This document shows, in pieces, positions 57,016 through 64,000 of a stretch of DNA of 64,000 nucleotides (positions are counted from its first letter, which is position 1; each line of letters begins with the position of its first letter). The notes under the pieces are model-generated. The model saw only the letters and a list, made by a program, of their open reading frames with translations, searched no databases and had not been told where the DNA came from. This DNA comes from Coniella vitis (Eukaryota > Ascomycota > Sordariomycetes > Diaporthales > Schizoparmaceae). A program made the position numbers and the translations under genes. The stretch is from assembly GCA_011317545.1 (NCBI GenBank), contig WUJK01000005.1, positions 1,984,001-2,048,000 on the forward strand, written 5' to 3'.

Positions 57016-59513
57016 TTACCCCCCCGCTTAAGCCGAACGCCCTCCTATAAAGCCGTATATAATATAATAGCTACCTAAAAAGTATAATAATATAATACTA
57101 TTACGCCCGCTTACCCTATTAAAGGAGCCTTATCCTTATACCTAATAAGTATAAAAGGAGTCTTATATCCGTAGAGCTCCCTTTAACCTAGCTCTCGGTA
57201 AGTTTATAAGTTCTACCGCTTATTATTCGTTAATAGAATAATAGCGATACCTTTAACTTAATAGGCGATTATAAATAAGATATCTTTACTCTTTAAAGCC
57301 TCGAAAAAGTATAAATACCCCCTTAACCCTTATTCTAAGGGTTATTCCTTCCTCTTAATTAAACTAAAGCCTTTATAAGTTATACGAAACTAACCCTTAT
57401 AATAATAAGGTAAATATCGCGCTTTCCCTATTCGTCCTCTACTTATATTTAGTTCTATTAATAGTATAAACGTTACTATTCGCTTTAAATAAGCTAGTAT
57501 AACTCCCGCTATTATATTTACTATCGCTACCCCCGCTATTATTATAAGCTTTATAGCTATTCCTATAATAGTAATACCTATAATTATAGCTATAGCTATT
57601 CCTACTACGCCTATTATTACTCCTACCGCTATTATCCTTACCCCTATTACTACCTAGCTCGATAAAGCTATTAATAAGCTTATTTAAAGCGTTATTACTA
57701 TTAACCTATAGCTCTAATCTTATATTACCCTTCCTAAAGGTATTAGGGACGAATAATACCTACCCTATATTATAAGGGCTTTTAAAAACCCCTTCTCCCT
57801 TTATTTTTACGGTATTAGTAAATAGCGCTTACCCTACTTCTTTATAACTTACTAATTATTATAGCTAGCGCTTATTATTTCCCCTATAGGATAAATAAAA
57901 AGGGTAAAAACTCCGGCTACTCTTATACCCCCCTTTACTAAACCGATAAGATATATATCGCTATTATTATTATAGTTAATTATTCCCTTATTTATAATAC
58001 TTCCGACCTTAGTATATATTACTCCTTCCCTATTTACGCTTCCCCGTACTTATATACTCTAAATATTCTCCGCTCTTAAGCCCTTACTACTCTTACTATA
58101 TATTATACCTATAATTACCTATTTAAATTAAATAAGACTTAAGCTAATTATAATAAGGTCCGGTTATTAAATAATAAGTATACCTATAGTATATATACCC
58201 CCTACTCCTTCCCTATTTATATCCTATTAACTTTATACTAACGTTATAACTATAAGCTTATATACTATTAAGCGGTAATATTAAAGGATATTACCGATCT
58301 ATTAGTAAAGCTTATAAAAGGGGGTAGTAAGGATAAGGGCTTAATTAGTATTAAAATAAAGCGTAATATTAATAATAACCCTTATTCTAGTAAAGCTAAG
58401 GAGAGTAATTCTAATAGTAAGGAGGAGGTAAGTAAGGATAAATAAGTAATTATATTAGCGCGTATTTTATATATAGTTTTCTTTTTATCTATAATATTTA
58501 ATTTCCCCGCTCTTCTTCTCTATAACTTTAAGCTATTATAATTTATAGCGCTATTATAATATTACTCGAACTCCTTAAAAGTAATTATATCTTTAAATTC
58601 GGATAATAACTATTAGTTTAGCTAATCCTATCCGACCTATTTAACTAGGACTTTATATTATAATATTCCGTCCGTTTTTATATAGCCTTTATATAGCTTA
58701 TTATATACTCTAATAATATTTTCTACCTAATACTCGGGTTCCTTTCCTTCTTTAACTATAATAGGGTTAAGCCGGTATTCTCTTTATACCTATAATAAGA
58801 GTAGGTTTTATATAACTCGAATTAGGAGATTTATATAAAAATAAGGGTAAATACCCGGTAGGATATCTAATTCTATTATATAAGGGTTAATAATATATAT
58901 TACGGTATACTTCTCGTATAGCTATACTAATTTCTTTAAAGGGCGGTCGGTAGTAATATTTCGTAGGGAGAACTAAACCTTATCGCCCTTAATAAGCCGC
59001 TTTATAACTATTTATAATTTATTTATAGATTCTTCTATTCGTTATTATATAATTACTATTATAGCTTAAGCGAAAATAGTTATATCTTTAAGCTATTAGA
59101 TAAAGTTCTCGGCTTAAACTTTAGGCGCTTATATTAATAATATATTACGCTCTACCTATTCGATTAGATCTATATAATAGCCGTATAGGATAAAGAATAG
59201 GCTAAGGCTAATTATACTAATATCCCTATTATTAATAGCTAGTTAAGCGCTAGGTAGGAGTATCGGCTAATCTAATTATATATATATAACGAATATTCGG
59301 AGGTAGTTTATAACCTTTTAGTTTACCCTTTTTATAGCTTTATCCGTTTATAGGTAGAAAGCGGTATTTAAGCGTTATTCTATCTTTATAAGCTTATATA
59401 ATTAGCGCTAAAACCCTTTTACCTAGTTTAAGCCTCGGTTACTAACTATTACTTTAAGGAAACTATAAAACTACTAATAATAGTATAAGAACCGCTCTAT
59501 ATATACTTCCGTA

Positions 59514-59518
59514 CTTAT
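59514..59518. repeat. Target-site duplication CTTAT, left (gag-only element)
   Basis: CTTAT before TATTATAGG; repeated at 61139-61143. The Gypsy copy 1 sequence has a single CTTAT here. Confidence 0.85.
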
Positions 59519-59700
59519 TATTATAGGTTAGGCAGGTGCCTGGTTATTAGGGCTTAGTCACATAGGATATAAGCCGATACGTATTTATTCGGGAGCTATA
59601 TATACGTAGCTCCCTTATAGCTAGACTTCTACTCCTTAGTTTAATTAATTATAGTATATTAACCCTTACGTTTTAAGCCCTTATACGTAAGCCCTTTATA
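59519..59700 (+). repeat. 5' LTR of gag-only element (182 bp)
   Basis: Direct repeat of 60957-61138. Confidence 0.9.
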
Positions 59701-59818
59701 TTTAATTAAACTCCTTAATAGCGAAAGATCCGTCGCCTTATTATAGTACCCTAGAGCAGCGTACGAGCACCTATCGCGCTATTTTTCACCTAATTTTATT
59801 CCCCCTCCGCTCGCTATT

Positions 59819-60658
59819 ATAGAGTCTCTTTCCCGCCTACTTCTCTCTATACGAGAGCCGCTTAAAAGCCGCGACGAACTCGACGCTTAGCTTATTAACG
59901 TACGTAGTAAGATCTATCGATATAGCGCTTATATAGGCGACGATCTCTCCTAAGTCTACTTTATCTATAACGCGATTTCTCGCGATCTCTAGATAAAGTA
60001 CTTCGCCGTATATATAGAGCAGGTTTCGAGCGGCAGGATTATAGCAAGCCTAGCGTCTTTCCTAGAACTTATACGAAAGATACTAGAGGAACCGAATAAA
60101 GAGTAGAAAGCTAGCTAACGCTTAATTAAACTATATTAAAACAGCTCTAAAGCTATATTAGAGTACCTAAATCGCTGGGACGTAGCACTCTTTAAAATAG
60201 GAGGTGCCGATTAGCTAGATAAAGCAAAGATCCTTATACTCGCTACTAGCTTAAACGCCGCTTCTCGCGTACGGCTAGACCTAGTAGCTTAGCTATAAAC
60301 TTGGGCAGAGTTTGCGTAGCTATTACGAACGTCCGACTCTGTATTTATTAGCGTAGTAGCTGCGCCTAAGCAGCGAATAAGCAGAGGCGGAGCAGTATAC
60401 GGCGGCGAACTAATAGATATGGATATTAGCGTACTTGACGGTAAACCTCGCAAGTGTTACAACTGTGGCAAGTTAGGCTATATCGTACGATATTGTTCAC
60501 AGCCCCGTAAGAGCACTACGGTAAACCTGCTAGGGAGCGGCTTATAAGCTGCTCCTATTTTTCGTTTAAAGGAGGATATCGCGCGTGCCTACCTCGACGT
60601 AGCGGACCTTATCGACGAGTTCGATGCTTACGATATAATCGTACGCCTCGAGGAGTAG
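59819..60658 (+). pseudogene. gag relic with CCHC zinc knuckle
   Basis: About 280 codons in one frame, starting at an ATA that was probably ATG (59819), with TAG/TAA at scattered Trp/Gln sites. It reads SLSRLLLSIREPLKSRDELD, SFLELIRKILEEPNKE, ILEYLNRWDVALFKIGGA and ILATSLNAASRVRLDLVA. Then the knuckle CYNCGKLGYIVRYC (60455-60496), in which the zinc-binding His has become Tyr (CAT to TAT), then LKEDIARAYLDVADLIDEFD. A capsid-type helix-rich body plus knuckle is the Gag layout. No catalytic domain follows. Confidence 0.85.
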
Positions 60659-60943
60659 CAACTAAGCGGCGGTTAAGTACTAAATTAGTAGTAAAGGTAT
60701 ATATTCGGTCTAATTATATATTAGGGACGGACTGGGAACGGCGTAGTTAGCTAAGTCTAAAAGCCTTACCTATAGGGTCTGGATACTTAGGGTATTGCTT
60801 AGCAAAAGCAACGTATATACTTCGTAAAAGTAGCGTTTAAGTACTATTAAGTTAAAAACCCTACCTAGAGGGGACTATATATAAACTTTAGGATTATAGG
60901 GAGAGTAGCGGTTTAGGTCGTTATTTCGACTAAGCTTAGTCTT

Positions 60944-60956
60944 AATAGGGGGGTAA
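60944..60956 (+). other. Polypurine tract of gag-only element
   Basis: AATAGGGGGGTAA immediately before the right LTR. Confidence 0.75.
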
Positions 60957-61138
60957 TATTATAGGTTAGGCAGGTGCCTAGTTATTAGGGCTTAGTTACG
61001 TAGGATATAAGCCGATACGTATTTATTCGGGAGCTACGTATACGTAGCTCCCTTATAGCTAGACTTCTGCTCCTTAGTTTAATTAATTATAGTATATCAA
61101 CCCTTACGTTTTAAGCCCTTATACGTAAGCCCTTCATA
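60957..61138 (+). repeat. 3' LTR of gag-only element (182 bp)
   Basis: Direct repeat of 59519-59700; differs by few C/T or G/A changes. Confidence 0.9.
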
Positions 61139-61143
61139 CTTAT
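61139..61143. repeat. Target-site duplication CTTAT, right (gag-only element)
   Basis: CTTAT directly after CATA; Gypsy pol sequence resumes. Confidence 0.85.
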
Positions 61144-64000
61144 ATTATATATAGCTTCGAGTATAATAATTTTCGTTAATCGGTTTATAATTACTATTAA
61201 ATAAGCCTTTCTTATATTATCCTTATAGGGGAGGTCGATTATAAAATCTATAGATAACTTACTTTATACCCGCTTAGATATTAATAGGGGCTTAAGAAGG
61301 CCCTTCCTTTAATATCTTTATACCGTTTTATATTTATAAATATCGTAATTTTATATAAACCGCCGAATACTATAGTATATACCTAGCTAAAAGTAGCCCC
61401 TTATTATTATCGTAATAATAATATCCCTCCCTAAATAGCTAGATAGGGTAGAATCGTAGATACTTTATATTAGTTTAATATATAGGGGTTTTTAATCCGG
61501 TAACTAAAGCTATTCGCGGAACTTAAGTAATCCTTTTTTATCGATTAAGTATTCCGCTATAAATACCTTGATAGGCTTACCTTCGGATATCTATAAATAA
61601 GGGGGAAAAAAGCGTTTACCCCTACGGATTATACCTATAAGCTAGGAGTATACCTTATTATATAAGATAATATCGTTCTATAGGCGTTAAAGCTCCTCTT
61701 ATATAAAAACCTCGCTACCTATTAATAATAGCTTATTATATATTATAACTTAGTTTATCTCTATCGATAGTAAAAGCTAGATTTACCTATCGGTAAAGCG
61801 TTTATTAGATATATTATATAGTATATCCTACTCCCTCTTCGAAAGGGTATCTAGATATTCGCTAGCTACTCCCGTATAATAAACTAAATAATATCGAAAA
61901 CGAGCTATTATCTTAAACTAATAAACCTACCTTTCGGTAAAACGCTATAATATTATAAAATATTCGAGGTTTTTATAATCCGAATAAATTATAAATAATA
62001 ATATAATACCCTTAAGCTTTATATCTTATACTTTTAAATAATTAATAATAATTATTAATTCCTTATTATAGATCTTATAATTATACTCTATAGGGCTTAA
62101 GCGGTATAAATAATATATTACCGGGCGGAGGATATTATACTTATCCCTTTAAGAAAGATAGTTATTTAATAAATAGTTAGAATAATCCGCTTTTAGTATT
62201 ATCTCCTTATTTAGATCCTATTAGGTAAGTATAAGTTTATTAATAAAGAAATACTTTAGCTATTCGAATATAACTTCTTCCTACTCCCTAAACCTAAATA
62301 AGACCCCTTTCTTAATTAAGGCTAGGAAGGGCCCTATAACTTCGGAATAATTAGTAATAAACTAACGATAAAAGTTTATAAATCCTAAGAAGCTATAAAC
62401 TCCTTTAACTATCTTCGGAGCTTTTTAATTATATATAATATATACCTTCTCGGGGTTTATATAAATCCCTACCCCCGCTTCGATAATAAAGCCTAGGTAT
62501 TTTATCTCGGTTATACCGAATTCGTATTTAGCGATATCTAAATTTAGATTTACTATTTCGAGAATATATAATACTAGCTTTACCTTTACTTAGTAATCTT
62601 TAGCTATACTATCGGTATATATTAGAATATTATCGATATAAGCTAAATAGAAGATATTTAGATAGGGGTATAGAGCGTTATTAATATAGCGTTAGAATAT
62701 CGCGGGAACGCTTATAAATCCGAACGGGGTTATTAGTTATTCGAAAAAGCTATACCTTATATAAAAGGCGGTCTTTTATTTATCTCCTTCCTTAATATAA
62801 AGCTTATAAAACGCTATTCGTATATCGAGCTTAGTAAAATATTTAGTATTTATAATATTAGATAGGGTTTCTTTAATAAGGGAGAGTAGGTAGCGGTCGG
62901 CTTCCGAAATAGCGTTAAATATACGGTAGTTTATATAAAAACGGAGGCTATCCCCTAGTTTCTTAATAAAGATTATAAAAGCTCCTATTAAGGAGCTATT
63001 AGCTCTAATATAGCTTATATTAAATAGCTTAATAAAAGTCTTCCTTAATATAATAAGTTCTTCTTTAAATATCTTATATAACGGGCCCTATAAGGCGTTT
63101 ATAATAAACCTATCCGCCTTCTTATATAACCGAATCTTATAATCCGCTCCCTCTTTATATAGCGGTAGTATAGAAGCTATATCCTTATTAAAGAGGTTCC
63201 GGAACTTATAATACTCTAAAGGGAGTTTCTTATTAACCGAGGATTCTACTTTCGGTAATAAGGCCTTAGTAATATCGGCTATTATAATACTAAAAAACGC
63301 TATTTAAATAGTATTTAAGCGTTTTATACGTCGAACTTCGCTCTAAATAATAAGGGTATTAATAAATATATAGTTAAAGTTCTTAGGGCTATATCCTTAT
63401 TCCTAAACCTCTAATCCTCTTATTTATCTAATACTTAAGCGGTATTTATAAGCTATATATATTACCCTCTCTCTTTCTACCTAAGGTTTTCCTAAAATAA
63501 GGTTATACTAAAAGCGGGGGATTATATAGGCCTAAATACGATATAAATACCCGTTTAGATCTATATTAAGGTAGGTTATATAGCGGATAATAGGCTATTT
63601 ATATAATATTCTCTCCTTTAATAATTAATAAAGGGTCCTAGGCGGGATAGGTATATACGGAAGTCTTAACTTATATATAAGCGTCTTACTTATAGTAGAA
63701 TAATAGTTATAATTAGAATTAATAAATATTAAGATAAATAGAATTAAATTATAGAATAGGTTTATTATAAAATAGTTTCTATTTATTTAATACTTTACTT
63801 CTTATAAGCTAAAGTCGAGACTTATAAGCTCTTATATATAATTCTATATAGGAGTAGCTAATTTTCCTTTTATTCCTTAGTAGTATTATTAAGATCGATA
63901 AGGTTAGTATCGGCGATATTAATATCCGTCTCTTATATAGCTCCTAAGCTAATAAGCGGGCGTATAGGTAGGAAGGGGTAATAAGCGATTCTATAATTCG
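61144..64000 (-). pseudogene. Gypsy copy 2 pol relic (INT, RH, RT), to window end
   Basis: Colinear with copy 1 positions from about 49,170 to 52,023. Stops replace Trp and Gln. The RT active site is YIDN as in copy 1. Confidence 0.85.

Larger units (their letters stand above)
59519..61138 (+). mobile_element. Gag-only LTR retroelement (TR-GAG-like), 1,620 bp
   Basis: Two 182-bp LTRs (59519-59700 and 60957-61138) begin TATTATAGG (mutated TGT) and end TTTATA/TTCATA. CTTAT is duplicated on both sides. A purine-rich tract (AATAGGGGGGTAA, 60944-60956) precedes the right LTR, so it reads on the + strand. The 1,256-bp interior holds one gag frame and no protease, RT, RNase H or integrase. It sits in Gypsy copy 2 and is milder RIPed than its host (CA and TG are still present), so it is probably younger. 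It must have been mobilised by another element's enzymes. Confidence 0.88.
56677..64000 (-). mobile_element. Ty3/Gypsy copy 2, RIPed, cut by window end
   Basis: Starts with a 339-bp LTR (56677-57015). It is colinear with copy 1, without indels, to the end of the window except for the gag-only element at 59519-61138 and its duplicated 5 bp. Position 64,000 corresponds to about 52,023 in copy 1, so about 1.56 kb including the other LTR lies outside. Differences from copy 1 are almost all C/T or G/A, i.e. independent RIP. The RT active site is again YIDN (near 62,625-62,640). The base before the LTR is preceded by AGCGA (56672-56676), the likely left target duplication. Confidence 0.9.

Noticed and set aside
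43200..64000. AT-rich block as centromere or mitochondrial DNA
   Set aside because: Recognisable transposon proteins with Trp/Gln-to-stop changes and target duplications explain it. CpG remains frequent, unlike mitochondrial DNA.
46326..64000. CRISPR-like or satellite array
   Set aside because: Repeats are LTRs and colinear element copies, not short regularly spaced units.

Overview
The window is nuclear DNA of a filamentous ascomycete. Genes are dense and carry short GT-AG introns (about 50 to 180 bases). The gene set is typical of Pezizomycotina: Kex1, Vtc1, class 1A dihydroorotate dehydrogenase, a Zn2Cys6 regulator and an RTA1-family protein. A large AT-rich block shows heavy repeat-induced point mutation (RIP). 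Sordariomycetes, perhaps Hypocreales, is my best guess, but the order is inference.

Positions 1 to about 42,600 are gene-bearing, with about 15 genes supported by the sequence. In order: an AHC1-like zinc-finger protein (-), an Alba-like protein (+), a secreted/membrane Ser/Thr-rich protein (+), vtc1 (-), a Tctex-type dynein light chain (+), an F-box protein (+), choline-phosphate cytidylyltransferase (+), rtf1 (-), class 1A DHODH (+), sfm1 (-), kex1 (+), dre2 (-), an RTA1-like membrane protein that looks shortened (-), a Zn2Cys6 factor (+), an Stf2-like protein whose ATG is split by an intron (+), and methionyl-tRNA formyltransferase (-). These are unrelated housekeeping functions, not a pathway cluster. 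The only suggestive pairing is the divergent RTA1-like exporter and Zn2Cys6 regulator. Spacers of 0.4 to 3.5 kb separate the genes, and a 9-mer (TACATAGTA/TACTATGTA) recurs in them far above chance.

From about 43,200 to the end (21 kb) is a graveyard of nested transposons. CpA and TpG are almost absent while CpG is kept, which is the signature of RIP. The oldest layer is a Rep/helicase Helitron on the + strand (about 43.4 to 56.7 kb). It is split by a complete 7.26-kb Ty3/Gypsy element on the - strand (46,326-53,586), a non-RIPed solo LTR (54,683-54,973) and a 540-bp TRIM-like element (55,450-55,989). A second Gypsy copy starts at 56,677 and runs out of the window. It is itself split by a 1,620-bp gag-only LTR element (59,519-61,138). 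I could define LTR ends and 5-bp target-site duplications for each complete insertion. The Gypsy, TRIM and gag-only elements share the same polypurine-tract/LTR junction, suggesting that the small ones borrowed the Gypsy machinery.
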